Positions 1 through 11,900 of a DNA stretch of 64,000 nucleotides are shown here, one piece after another. The DNA is from Zopfochytrium polystomum (Eukaryota > Chytridiomycota > Chytridiomycetes > Chytridiales > Chytridiaceae). A program made the translations under genes and the position numbers. Position 1 is the stretch's first letter; every line of letters starts with the position of its first letter. Location of the stretch: contig JAIVFJ010000001.1 of NCBI GenBank assembly GCA_025765615.1, positions 62,001-126,000 on the forward strand. Direction: 5' to 3'. Under the pieces are notes generated by a model. That model was not told where the DNA came from and searched no databases. It saw only the letters and a program-made list of their open reading frames with translations.

Positions 1-966
1 CTTCTGGTGGAGAGAGGTGGTACAGTGGCTTGAAAGGTGGGCTGCAAGTTTCATCCTTGAGTGGGATTTCACAGTCATAAGGCCTCTGAGCTGGTAGCAG
101 GTCTGCCTTGGTCTTGGAAAACACATCAGCATAAGGGAGATATTCTTTTGGTAGCTTGGATGCCAGCAAAAGGTCTGATGGGTCCAAGTTCCTGTGCTCT
201 TCAGCAGTGGGGCATGAATTCTTGACTGGGACCTGTGATTCTTGAATCTTTGACTGAGAGTTCTGTTCTTGGCAAAGACTGTGAGCTGTGGAACGTGAAT
301 CTTGAATGTGGACTGTGAACTGTGGTACTTGAATCTTTGACTGTGGGTTCTGTGAACTAGAGTCTTGGCCATGACTGTGAGCTCTATGAGCTCTACTTGA
401 ATCTTGACTGTGAACTGTGAACTGTGGAACTTGAGTCTTGGCTGGCTGTGAATCTTGAATGAAGGGCTTGAGAGCATGAGACTTGGGGGCTTGACTTGAG
501 TTTTGGGTGACTGTTCCGATTGGTGGACGTTGGACTTGACCAGTGACCCAATCAATGGCAGGGTTCTGGGCTTGCAGCCATGGTAATCCCAGGATGACAG
601 AGAATGTGGGTGAGCCAAGATCCAATACTTCCAGGTTGACCATGGATGGTGGAAAGTCTTGGATGTGGAGGTTTAGCTTGGTTTCATGGCTGATTTCCTT
701 GAACAGAGCATGATTGGCAAAGTGGACCTTGAGGGGTGTGGATTTCTTGATGGTGGGAATGGCACAAGACTTGGCAAGGGTGGCATCAATGATGTTGCAG
801 GATGATCCAGAGTCGATAAGGGCCTTGGTTGTGATGGTTGACTTGGGTGAGAGTTGAATCTTGACATCCATGGTGAGTTGGTGGGGCTTGGAATCTGAGG
901 TGTTTGTGGTGCTGGTGGTGGTGATGAAACAGGGGCAGCTTGGAGGAGGGTCCAGGGAATTGCCCC

Positions 967-1890
967 TCAGTGAGCCTGGACCTGGGAGTTTGGGTGCTTC
1001 TTCCTTGGGCAGTCCTTGACAGCATGCTCCTTGGAGCCACAGTAGAAACACAGTCCCTGCTGGGCCCTCCTTGTTTTCTCCTCTTGGCTCAGAGGACCCT
1101 TAGGAAGTGTCTCAACTGCATCCACTTGCATGGGTTCAGGAACTGTAAGAGCTTGAGGGACTGGGGTAGGTCTTGATGTAGTTCCTACTTGTCTTTGCTT
1201 CAGCCTCTTGGAGTAGAGTCTGTTGTCAATCTTGATGGCAAGGAGAATGTACTCTTCCAAGGTCTCAGGGATGTGCAGAGACTGGGAGAGCATGTCTTGG
1301 ATAGACTCATGGAGACCATCATGGTACAGCTCCATCAGAGCTGCATCATTGTATCAAGAGTCTCTGGCTAGTTGCTTGAATTGGTTGGTGTAGGCCACAC
1401 AAGATTGCTTTCCTTGCTTGATATGCTTGAGCTTGGATCTTGCTGTCCAAGATGCGTAGGGGTCACCAAAGGTAGCTTCCAGCCCCTCCCAGAGCTCTTG
1501 CAGGGTGGTGGGTGTGCTTGGGAGAGATCTGTACCATGATTGAGCTTGACCAGACAGGAGGGTGCTTGTGAAAAGAACCTTGACTTGCTCACTGGGAAAT
1601 CTTGAAGGTTGGAGAAGGAAGACATTCTCCACAGTGGCCATAAAGTTCCTAAGGTCTTTGGCCAGCCCAGTGAACTTGTCAGGGCTGGGAACCTTGGGCT
1701 CTCTTGCTTCGTTTGGTTGGGGCAGGGGAAGAGCTTGATGTTCTTCTTGGTGAAGTTGTTGTTGAAGCTGGTGCTGCTAGTGAAGGACTTGTTCTTGAAG
1801 TTGGTGTGTCTGTCTTGGAGGGCTTGTAATTGGTCCATCAAGGCTTGGAAGGCAGTTGCATCAGGGAAGGTGTTGTTTGGGTCAGACATG
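967..1890 (-). pseudogene. gag of copy A, inactivated
   Basis: Aligned with the intact 307-residue Gag at 29509-30432, this copy has an in-frame stop in the glutamine/histidine-rich N-terminal part (CAG to TAG near 1780), a one-base deletion near 1820 and a TGA replacing a glycine codon near 1363. The C-terminal CCHC zinc knuckle and the -1 frameshift site (988-994) are still present. The breaks show this copy cannot make full Gag from the sequence as given. Confidence 0.85.
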
Positions 1891-1929
1891 ATGGCAGAGA
1901 GTAGTAGGAGAGGGTGAAGTGAATTATGA

Positions 1930-2234
1930 TGCCAGGAACAGGGCAGGACAGGACAAGGCAGACAAGGAACTGAGAGGAGTGATGATTGTATTGGAAACAA
2001 TAATTCACTTGAGGGATGGGACAGGTCCCCCATCCCCCTTTTATACCTTTTGAGAGTCTTCCTTGTCAAGACTCAAAGAAAGTTCCAGAAAGAGCAATTA
2101 GTACTACAATAATACCAATGGTACCAATGACAACAAGACAAGTCAGGAAAGCAAAGAAGGTTCCAGAAGGTTCCACAAGGTTCCATGAAGGAATGTTCTA
2201 GAAGGTTCCAGAGGTTTCCAGAGGGTGATTCATA
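1930..2234 (-). repeat. 5' LTR of copy A, lacking terminal 3 bases
   Basis: It is homologous to the LTRs at 28-34 kb and 59 kb. It has a shorter heat-shock-element array (2155-2219, 13 five-bp units against 22-24 elsewhere). The TATA box and the self-primer sequence (2000-2010 on this strand) are conserved. The inner end reads TGCCAGG instead of TGTCAGG. Confidence 0.88.
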
Positions 2235-5090
2235 CCTTCTCAGGGAGAGCATTTTTCTGCTGTCTTTCCATTGACCAGGTCTGCATGGTGTTGGAGTAAT
2301 TCCTTGGTGTAAGCTCGTTGATGCAATTAGATGCCAGTTGGCGTTCGATGAACTTCCATAGTCAGTACGGTCTTGATATAACCTAGTTCACAGAGCTAAT
2401 AGAAGAATTTTAGCAAAGCGATGGCACAGGTGATTTCCTCTGTGTGCCCAAAGAAACAAATATCATCGACATAGATAGCAATGAAAATAACAAGTTCCTT
2501 TGTGCACTTGAAGAGGATGCACGGATCTGCTGCGCTTTGTTAGTAGCTGGCAGACTTGAGACGACCAATGAGTTCCTGGTACCAACAGCACCCCGCTTGC
2601 TTGATACTGTTGACAGCTTTGTGCAAAAGCCAGACCTTGCCATCAGAACGGTAGCCATCCAGTTGCTCCATGTAGATGGGGACATCAAGTTTGCTGTTGA
2701 GGAAGGCTTGCTAATGTCGACCATGGCTGTGTCCCAACCATTTGAGGCTGTCATAGCAAGGAGCCATTGTAGACTATTTATGCAAACAACAGGAGAGTGA
2801 GTATTCCAGAAATCAATGCCACAACGCTGTGTCAAGCCCTTAGCCACTAGTTGTGTGCAAAAGCGCTCAATCTTGCCATCTGGTTGAAGCTTGACCTTGT
2901 AGACCCATTTGTTCTGCACAACATTGACATTTTTGGGTTGATCAACGACTTCAAAAGCTGCAAGCATTCTGAGGGCGTCAATCTCTGTCTGCTCTGCTGC
3001 TGTCCACTCTTTGGACCACTTTTTCCACTCATGGCCTCGGTGCGTGTTGTTGGGTCTGGACATTCGACACTAGTCAAATATAAATGTCTGGATCGCATAT
3101 GTTTTGGAGCTGGGCTGCCTGTAGGACTGCACGGTGATTTGCACACATGTGTTGGTAGAGGCTCTGGTGGTGGCGCTTGAGGTGGTAGGTCTCTAGTTGG
3201 TGTTTCAGCAATTGTTTTGTCTTCATAGGTAGGCTTTGGTGGTGTTATTAAAATTACAGAGGCGTTTGTGAGTATTAGGATGCAGAAAAAGGAAATAGAG
3301 AAATCATTGGCAGGCGAGCCTTCCACACAATGTGGCCCAGGACACCCCATGCCAACGAGCCCTCTCTTCCTCTCTCCACAGTCCGCCTTCCACACTTTCC
3401 CCCATGTGTAACATCAGGCGCCAAGGGACCTATCTCCCCTGGTGGTGTTGCTCACAGAATGAGCTCCCCAAACAACCCTTCTGACTTGGGTCCACGCCGT
3501 GCTCGCTCCCGCAGGGTCGGTATGGCTCAGGGCCTTCAGTTGCGCCACCCACGACATGCCCAGCTGCAGTCACAGAGCCGGTCGCTGCCCCCACTCATCC
3601 GATTGGTCCCCCAGCTTTAGTGCTTGTAGGTAAGGCCCACTGGAGATGGCGTTAATTGCAGTAACACAGAGTCCAAACCATCGTGCCGCCACCTCCAACA
3701 CTTTGTGCTGTGTATTGTTATTGATTCACTTTTGCTGCCGTACCTTGACCACTTCATGTTCAATTGGTGCTAGTTCTGTGGAAGGCTGTCGTTCAGCTGC
3801 CACTGCGGGTGCTGATTCTGGGAATTGATCCATACAAACGTTAGCTTCATGGAGGAGGTTGGTGATGTTTTGTTCAGTTGATGTAAGTTCGTCTTTGCTG
3901 AGGAGTGGTGTAAGCTGAGGAATGAAGTCCTGAGCAATATCCTCTGCTGCTGAAGTGCTGAGGTGAGGGAAACTGTCATCTGCAACGACAAGGTCATCCA
4001 ATCTATGAGTGATTACTCTACCTCTGCTGATGTCAATCAAACGAGCGATGGAATGACCAATGTTTCCAATGTAAATTGCTGGTTGAGCGCGTTCTGCAAG
4101 CTTTTTAAACTGATGCGTTTATACATGTTCCTTTGCTGTGATGTGATACAAACATCCTGAGCCAAAACTCTGAATTGACTGATGCATGGAGGGAATCCAA
4201 GAAGCATTTCAACTGGAGACAGTAATCCACGGCTGAGGACAGGAAGTGCATTGATGACGTCTACTGCATGTCGAATCACGTATCCCCACCATGACCATGG
4301 TGAACCAGCATGTCTTAGAAGGGATTGTGTGACATCCATGACTGTTCAAACTGCTCACTCTGCTTTCCCATTCAGCTCAGGTGTATGAGGTGGACTGACT
4401 TCAACACAGATACTGCGTGATGCACAGAAATGGTTAAAAGCGAGCAAATTCAGTTCCCCACCATCAAAGTGGACGCCCTTTACACGAACATCCCTAACAG
4501 TCTCCAATTGTTGGATGATCCTAATGGCCTCCGGTAGTGCTTCTGACTTTCTCCAAAGGTTTGTCGACCAGAGATAATTACTTGCATAGTCAATAGCAAT
4601 GAGAGCAAAGCCATATTGTCCTCAAAACTTTGGTTTAACTTCCACTAGATCAAAGGCTAAATGTTTGCCTGGTAGTTTATCTGGAGGATCTGTATGTGGA
4701 AAAGCAGCATGAGTCTGTTTGGCAATAATGCAGGCCTTACACAGTTCTTCAAGCAAGTCCAGCTTAATGTCAGGAAAGTCAGCACATGTACAGCGCTCCT
4801 TCATTGCTTGTAGCCTTGCATAAGGGATATGGCCGAGGCGTTCATGCATGGGCTGCGTGTTTGGAGCTTTGCTGTTGAGAAAGGCTGTGCATATACTGAG
4901 TGTATCAACTGGTTCTGCTGAGCTGAAGAGGTTGTAAAATTTACTGGCGCAATGTGCAATAAATTGTTTGCTGTAGTTGAAGTTGGGGTTGCTGCTGTTG
5001 GGAACCATTGGAGACCATGTCTGACAATCATTTGAAGAACAGCTGAATCTCCTTCCTCAGGACTGCTACAATAAATAGTTCCAGGTTGAA
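2235..5090 (-). mobile_element. Degenerate Ty1/copia element (integrase and RT remnants)
   Basis: Minus-strand fragments in correct copia order (integrase before RT): GAG-pre-integrase plus the zinc-binding start of integrase at 5008-4622 (HERLGHIPYARL, then CKAC), the integrase C-terminal part at 4339-4037 (VIRHAVDVINALP), an acidic linker at 4040-3726 and the N-terminal half of RT at 3063-2410 (NKWVYKVK, then VDISKP). Frames break repeatedly, so it is dead. The stretch around 3290-3640 does not read as copia in any frame and may be an insertion. No LTR was recognised. The rest of RT and RNase H would lie beyond the left side, displaced by chromovirus copy A. Confidence 0.8.
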
Positions 5091-5122
5091 GGTCTCATGC
5101 AAGATGGAAGAAGCCACATAGT

Positions 5123-5323
5123 TCAGATCCTGTCGTCGGTGGCGAGGAGCGACCAGCGCTGGGAGGCGCTGCAGAGCCGAGCGACGGACTTGAAGTGGAC
5201 GCACATGAGAATGTGGTGCAGGATTTCATCCGGCATGTTCTCGAGGAGAGGCTGTTGCGCTGCCGACTGGTGCTGCCATTGCTGGCCCGGCGAAGTTGGG
5301 CTATCGGAGTCTGTTTGGGGCAT
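5123..5323 (-). pseudogene. F-box protein fragment, truncated at the copia border
   Basis: The minus strand encodes about 64 residues ending in a recognisable F-box: LLENMPDEILHHIL, then a hydrophobic stretch, CSASQRWSLLATDDR. F-box proteins link substrates to SCF ubiquitin ligases. The frame stops just where the conserved tryptophan after DD-R/L would be expected, and copia sequence begins within 40 bp. I read it as the 5' remnant of a gene cut by the copia insertion; a short real exon is the alternative. Nothing substrate-binding (LRR, WD40) follows. Confidence 0.6.
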
Positions 5324-5905
5324 CGTCGCCGACCGGGGGTTCCAATTAGCGAGATGATAGTTGTCTGTCGGTTCATTGTCTGGCCACGTGGAGCGACACT
5401 GCCTCCCATGTTGCGCATCCCTTACTACTGACGAAAGATGAGACTGGGAGTGTCGAGAATGAATGATTGTTTGCTAAATCTTTGGAACGAGAGGTGACGA
5501 CTTCCATAGTTCGAAGTGAGTGAATGATAGCTGCAACGTATCTCAACAGTGTGATCACACCAAAAATGACTTTTTACCGCAGGCGAATCTCTGGGTTCGC
5601 CACATGCTACTCGGTCAAAACTTCACTCGAGCACCGGAATACTATGCTTGCCTTGTGCAGTTCCAACGTGCTCGGCGGTAGAGCGACGTCCTTCTCGGTG
5701 GTGTGTCTCATCATCGCGTATGCCGTGCTCGGGGTTGCTGCTGCAAGATCTGGGAGGATAGGTAGGATTGAAGTGGATGGATGGTATAGGTGGCAGTTGT
5801 CGAGGGTCAACACTTCGCGCTGTGGCAAGTTCAATTCCAATGCATTAATCATCGGAAGCTGCTCTTGCCAAGCCAAAAAACCTCAAAAAGGGCAGCTTGC
5901 TTGCA
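5324..5905. other. Spacer upstream of the BTB-like gene
   Basis: No coding region can be supported. A 75-bp stretch at about 5865-5937 is nearly identical to the stretch upstream of the paralogue at 54.3 kb, so its right end is probably shared promoter or 5' UTR. Confidence 0.5.
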
Positions 5906-5923
5906 AAGTCATTTCTTCTGACA
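5906..5923 (+). promoter_or_regulatory. Conserved dyad GTCA-N7-TGAC before BTB-like start
   Basis: AAGTCATTTCTTCTGACA lies 13 bp before the start codon at 5937. The same element precedes the paralogue at 54322 (minus strand), the fragment at 54544 and, with one change and one base shorter, the pseudogene at 57.6 kb. Conservation across copies whose flanks differ suggests a regulatory or 5' UTR element; its function is unknown. Confidence 0.5.
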
Positions 5924-5936
5924 AACTTCGATGGTC

Positions 5937-7630
5937 ATGCTCGGTGCCGACGACGCCTCCGCCTCTTCGTCTGCAGTGCCAACCACCATGCCGACCGACG
6001 ACCCCATGTTCACCATCATCGTCGGCCAAGGTGACGGAGATGGCGTCGACGGGGGAACCGTGTTCCAGCTGCCGGCGTCCACCTTTGCCGCCTTCCCGGA
6101 CACGCTCCTCCACGATCGAACGCACCGCATCCTGCAGTTCCGCGATCCTTACTTGATCCAGTTGCCCGACTGCTCCCCCGTCGTCTTTCGCCGCGTCGTG
6201 CTGCCCTTCTACGACACGGCTGAGCGCTATTGGAACGTTCCAGTGCATCTCCCATTCCCAAAGAACGTCCTCCTGCCGGCCGGCACTTTCCTCGGCAGGC
6301 TCGTCGAGGCCGTGGACGTCGGCGAGCCGAGCGGCAACGCAGACGGCGAAGACGACGACGACGGTGAGGCGGGCGAGCTTTCGCCGCACCGGATCAATCA
6401 CGATCTGCAGTTTCTTGGCATCCCGTCGCCGTTTGACCCGCGCTGGTCGCTCTCCGTGTTTGCGTGGACCTCGACTGGAAGAGCCGCTTTGCGGCGCATA
6501 GAGCCGGCGCTGGAGCAGATCGAGCGGGCGCAAAAGGAGGCCGCAGAGGCGACAAAGAGCTGGGTGTCGACGATCAAGGAGTTCAACGCGATATGGCCGA
6601 AGCTGGCTGTGCAAACCGCAGAAGAAGATCACTCGGAGCCTCGGGACCGAGAGGAGCAAAGCCCAGAGCCGTCAGACCAAGAGGAAAGCAGCGACTCGGA
6701 GCCTCCGCAGCAAGCCGCTGAAAGCGATTCCGCTGAGCAAATGCTATCTGACCTCACGGACGAAGACGACTTGGAACCTTCAGATCAACTTGACCAAATC
6801 GAGTTCTCGGACGAAGACGATTTGGAACCTTCAGATCAACGTCACCAAATCGAGTTCTCGGACGAAGTCGATTCGGAACCTTCAGATCAAGGTGACCAAA
6901 TCGAGGTCTCGTCGACGTCCTCGGACGCATCTTCGACGCCAAAACCGGTGGCGCTGATCGCATCGGCAGAACTGCAGAAGGCACTGAACTCCTTTTTTCG
7001 AGTTGGCGAGATGGCGGAAGCTGCAGAGGAGCTTATGAAGAAATGGGAGCATGTCAGGGAATGGGAAATTCCCGAGTTCCAATTTGAACCACAAGCCTGC
7101 CTTGTGTCTGACTTTGTAATTGAGAACGAAGCCTGGTCAAAGACTCGCACAGTGCTGGACAAGCTGTTTGGACTGCAAAATGTTTATTTCAGAAGGATGG
7201 ATTTGTATGATTCAGAGGAGACCCATTCCCGGTAAAGCTTTCTACTGTAGGGACGATGCATTGACAGCTTGACTGATATTTCCAAAAAAGGTCCTGCTAT
7301 GCTTACTATGGAAGAGAAATTGACTGTGACTTGTACGCAAGAAACGAAAGAAACTCGAAGACCTCGGCAAAACGTGGACCGATTGTGTTTGGGGACGTAT
7401 CCAAGCTTCCACAACAAGACGGCCCTTCCGCTGTTTACCATCCGTCTGTGCTTGGGCATGTTCCACAGCAGGTCTTCAATTTTGAATTCACTCTCAAGTC
7501 GGCAAATCGGCTGGGATTACCGTCTATTGCTTGGCCACGTGAACGTTATTGGCACGGGAACGAAAATTGTGACTTATTCGAAAATATTTTATCTACCATT
7601 TGTGTTGTTATCTACCCATTAAAGGATTGA
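5937..7630 (+). CDS. BTB/T1-like acidic-linker protein, two exons
   Basis: Exon 1 is 5937-7231 and exon 2 is 7291-7630, with a 59-nt GT-AG intron; the joined frame is 544 residues. The intron is supported by the paralogue at 52.7-54.3 kb, which has an intron at the same codon and phase. An ATG at 5931 is in frame but not conserved in the paralogue, so 5937 is preferred. Residues about 20-110 read like a BTB/T1 tetramerisation fold (FTIIVG, then FPDTLL, FRDP, and VFRRVVLPFYDT). A helical segment follows (about 170-230), then an acidic Ser/Asp/Glu/Gln linker containing three 17-residue repeats, then a conserved C-terminal domain spanning the intron (FGLQNVYFRRMDL; later VFGDVSKLPQQD and STICVVIYP). 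BTB assignment is by eye; the C-terminal domain is unknown. One intact paralogue and several broken copies lie at 52-57 kb. Confidence 0.75.
6762..6905 (+). repeat. 51-bp tandem repeat in the acidic linker, about 2.8 copies
   Basis: The unit encodes 17 residues of the pattern EDDLEPSDQxxQIEFSD. Copies start at 6762, 6813 and 6864. The paralogue at 52.7 kb lacks it, so it expanded after the duplication. Confidence 0.85.
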
Positions 7631-8747
7631 GACCTTTTTGGAAATCTGTAATTCAAATTTTGCGACTCTGCTTTTCGAAGTGGTTGTACTCAATGGCGAG
7701 AAGGTTTTCTAATGCCATCCTAAAAACGCTTTGTTAAACTATGTACATGGGAGCCGCCTTCCAATAACAGGCTCCCCTCTCCAAATGCCCGCCAAGACCT
7801 GACCCAGAACCCAGCTTCAATCACATTTTTGAGTGGACCCTCCATCTCTGTCCCCCAGCGTTGCCCGCTGCCCCTCCACCATCCTGCTTCCACCACAACC
7901 TGCCACCAGTGGCTCCCGCCCCAATGTTACTGCCCTCACCTGTGGTTCAATCGGAACGTGTGTGTCGCTCGCGGGGGGCGCACATAGAAGTGTAGGATTC
8001 TTGCGCCATGACGCTCGGTGTAGCTAGAGTGACTGCCTCCACTGCTGTGCGAATCGAGACCATGCAGCAACAGCCTCACAATGGATCGCACTGAGTGAAT
8101 GCGCCAAGTCCTGGCCCTTTTGGTTAAGGTTCCCACAGAAAGAACTACTTCTGAAAAAAAAAAAAAAATGTACCTCACCTGAGCCTCATGCAACGACACA
8201 GCACGCTCCCCATCCGTTGGGATCACGCCGAAAAGCACCAGTAGCAGGACGCTGCGGCAGGCACTTGCCTTCTCGTTCCACTGCGCAGCGCAAGCAAGCG
8301 AACCCTCCATTAGGTGGAAGACGGCGATGAAAGTCTGGTCGGCGGAGAGCAGGCTCTGAGCGAACTCGCCGTTGGAGCGTCGGCGCACGTGTGCACGTGT
8401 GCGTCGCCGTCCCACCTCGACGGGAGTTTGTACTGATTTGGGATTTGGTTTGGGGTCAGGCAAATGGGTTGGCCCACAGACGCACAGACAGACACAGGGG
8501 GATGCTTTGGTGTTGCTGCTGCTGCTGCTGCTCTCTCGTTTATCAATCAATCTTTCTACATGGTGCATATGCATGCCCGCATCCTTAGGGCTCAACCTCA
8601 ACAGAGGCTTGCAATGGATATTACTTCACCACAACACGCGCGTCGGTCCTTGTTCGGCTTTTCATCGGACGGTGTGATGGGTGGGTGGGAGACAACAGGG
8701 GGTCTTGTCTCTCTCTTCCCTCTCTCTCCCTCTCTGTCTCTCTCTCT

Positions 8748-8784
<37 letters not shown>

Positions 8785-8974
8785 CCCTATTATATAAATT
8801 GCATGAATGAAACCTTCTTTCGGTCGAATCATCAGTCAGTCTGTCGGGCTTCTCGATCACTCTACTCTGCCTGTCTGTCAGTCAGTCAGTTTTGTTTTGT
8901 CTGACGGTCTGTCGGCGCAGGCTTTGCCTTGTTTATTTTTGGATCGTCCAAGCCACTCCCACCCTTCCCCAGTG
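7631..8974. other. Intergenic stretch with a CT-rich tract
   Basis: No gene can be supported here. A pyrimidine (CT)n tract at about 8704-8781 lies just upstream of the glycosyltransferase gene. It may be part of its promoter, as CT-rich tracts near transcription starts are common in fungi. Confidence 0.4.
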
Positions 8975-11900
8975 ATGCCGCCGATCTGCCAGTCATCGCC
9001 GAGCTCGCCCGCAGCGGCGGCGGCGGCGGCAGCGCCCGTGACCGCCAAGACGAGGAAGGTGAGGAAGAACGACGCCGTCGACTACGACTACGCCCACGAC
9101 TACGACCACGACCACGACCACGACCACGACGACGAAGACGGCAACCGCTGGCCTCCACCGCCGACGCAGCACTGGTCACCGTGGCGGTGGTGGTGGCGGC
9201 GGCGGCGGCGACGTCGGCGACCGTCGTCATCATCGTGGTTCCCCGCCGCGCTGCTCTTCGTCCTGCCCTCCGCCTCCACCACCACCGCAGCCACCACGAC
9301 CACCACCCCGCCCCGTCGGCGCCCCCTCCTCCTCCTCCTCGCCCGCCAATGCTGCTGCTGCTGCTTCCCCCTCTTCCGCTCTCGCACCGCCACCACGCTC
9401 GCCGCCGCCGCGTTCACTCTTGCCGCCCTCGCCCTGCTCGCGCTCCACCCGCCGCCCCCAACAGCCGTCTACCTGCGCCTGTCCACCGCACCGCCGCCGC
9501 CCGCAACCACCACCACCTCCTCCTCCTCCTCCTCCTCTTCCACCGTCATTTCCACCTCCTCCCCGCCCCCCACCGACTGGCGCGCCTTCCTCGCCCGCCT
9601 CCCTCCAACGCGCGAGGCCTACCTCGCCTCCCTCAACGCCACCACGATCGCGCCGCCGATTCGCGGTGACGAGCCCGGGATCCTGGTCGCGGGCGCGAGT
9701 GACGCGGACGCAGCAGACGCGGCGCTGTCGGCACGGGTGGGCCGCGCGCTGCTCGGCGGCACGGAGAAGCGGACGCCGGCGGTCGTGTTTGCGTACGGCG
9801 CCGATTGCGTTGGGGACGAGACCGTGGAGATGCTCAGGTGAAGAAGGGCGCGTGTTGTCTCTCTTTTCCCCCGTGGCCCCCGCCCCCTGATGTCCTTCAT
9901 TTCTCTGGGTCGCAACAACAACAACCAGCCACTACGACGTCGGACGGCTCGTGCTCCCGCGCAACAGCAACAACTACAGCGACAGCACCCCGTGCGTCGC
10001 CGCCCCGCTCGCCGCGCTCCTGCGCGCGCCGTTCGCTCGCGTTGTGCTGATGCGCCCGGCCGTCTACGCCACCCTCAACCCCGCCCCGCTGCTGCCCCGC
10101 CCCGCCGCCAACGACGACGATGCCCCAGCCGTCGCGTTCTGGCCGTCGTTCACCAGTACCCGCAGCGCAGCCGCTGCCGACACAACAGCGCCCTTCCTCA
10201 GGCTCGACGACGGCGGCGGCGAGGCGGCCCGGCCGGCGACCGACGCCGTGGTCGTGCTCGACCTCCGACGGGCGTGGCGCGCGGTGGCCCTGGCGGCTTA
10301 CGTCGGCGGCAGCTCGGCGACGTCGTCGACTTCCGCGGTATCAGCGCTACAATGGGCGCTACGCGCGACGCGCACGCCGTTCCTCGTGCACGAGGTCGAG
10401 CCCGAGCTGCTGGGCGCGGTCGTCGACCCGCACAGCGCGCACGGGAACCCGCGGCCGGCTGTCGAGGTCGAAAAGTTTTGCGGGCAGGTCGTCGCGTACG
10501 GGGATCCCCTGGGCCGCCTCTCGGGCGCTTCGGGCGAGGCGGCGGGCGAGGGAGGTGGCGCGGGGCAAGGGCACGGGGACCGGTGGGCGCCGGCGTTTGT
10601 GGATTGGAGCCGCGTGCGGGGTGGCGTCGACGAGCGGTTGGGGTACCTGTTGCAGTCGCTGGCGTATGGCGGCGGTGGCGGTGGTGGTGGAGCGAGGGCG
10701 GCGGGGGGGCTGAGGGAGGTTGGGAAAAAGGGACCGTTTGAGAATTGTGCGGGGCTGGTGCCGGTGCCGGGTGTTGAGTTTGTGGAGAAGAGTAAGTGAT
10801 GGAGGCCCTTTTCTCACTTTGCATCCCGCGGCAACATAACTCCCAACTGACGTCCTCTACTCTATACTTCTCGCACTCTTCTCTCGGGTTGCCAGTCTAC
10901 AGCCACCTCACCCCGCCGATCCCCGACGTCATGTCGAAGCTCCACGCGGAACAGTCGAGCGCCACGTTCGTGCAGACGATGCGAGCGCGCGCGGCGATGA
11001 AACGCATCCCGGCGTACGACCCGCGGCTGTTTGTCAGCGGCGACAACGGCGACCCTCAGTCGGTGGCGCCCGGCTCGCGCGGCGTCGTCATGACCGCCGC
11101 GCGCGCCAGCGTGCCGGACGTGCTGATGAACGCGCTCATGCTGCGCGAGGTCGGGTGCCGGCTGCCGGTCGCGTTCATGTACGTCGAGGGGGAGGTCGAG
11201 GACGCGGACTTGGACGTGCTGAGGTAAAGAAACTGTCATCGGGGGTGCTGCACAGACGCCTCCCCCACACACACATTACCCGAACTGCTGTTCTTACACC
11301 CGCCCGCACGTCCATGTCTCTTCGCCCTCTTTAAGGTCACACAACATCACCGTCCACGCCCTCACCCGCGTCCTCAACCACTTTTCCCCCGCCTGGCACA
11401 CCGATACGCTCGACCTCGGCAGCAGCGCCGGGATCACGGCGCACCCCTTGCATTTCGGCGCGGCCAAGCCGTTCGCGCTGCTGGCGTCGCCGTTCCAGCA
11501 CACACTGTTCCTGGACCCGGACAGCGCGGCGGTGCGCGACCCGACGTTCCTGTTCGACTCGGACGTGTACGCGCACGCGGGCGCGCTGTTTTGGCCGGAT
11601 TTCCCCGTCAGGCCGGACAAGGTCGGGAGAGGCGTCGGCCAGCAAGGTGGGGGCCTGTGGAGGATGTTTGACGTGCCGTATCGGAAGGAGTGGGAGTTTG
11701 AGAGCGGGCAGATTGTGGTGGATAAGGAGAGGGCGTGGAGGGGGTTGTGGATGGCTGCGCATATTTGCAAGGAGGCGAATTACTTTTTTCAGGTGAGCGC
11801 CATCTTTTTTTTTTTTTTGGAGAGACTCTAACCACCACACCCCAGGACTTTCTCGGCGACAAAGAATCCTTCTTCTGGGGATTCAGCGCGACCCGCACCC

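Larger units (their letters stand above)
1..2234 (-). mobile_element. Ty3/gypsy chromovirus, copy A, truncated by window edge
   Basis: This is the 5' part of an LTR retrotransposon read on the minus strand: 5' LTR (1930-2234), primer site (1917-1927), gag (about 1890-967), protease and the linker into reverse transcriptase, which runs off the left edge. Positions 1-80 are the reverse complement of the start of RT in the copy at 61.65 kb. Unlike the 3.18-kb derivatives at 28-34 kb, this copy keeps the protease-to-RT linker, so it belongs to the full-length type. Gag is damaged. The outer three LTR bases are missing where the element meets copia sequence at 2235, so the element may have inserted into the copia RT region; no target duplication can be checked. 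Confidence 0.9.

Noticed and set aside
5607..5876. An 89-residue minus-strand open frame upstream of the BTB-like gene
   Set aside because: Its right end overlaps the stretch conserved as 5' flank of the BTB-like genes, and it has no resemblance to known proteins.
8929..11272. Many long open frames on both strands across the glycosyltransferase gene
   Set aside because: They are shadows caused by high GC content. Only one path joins all modules through valid splice sites with conserved phases.
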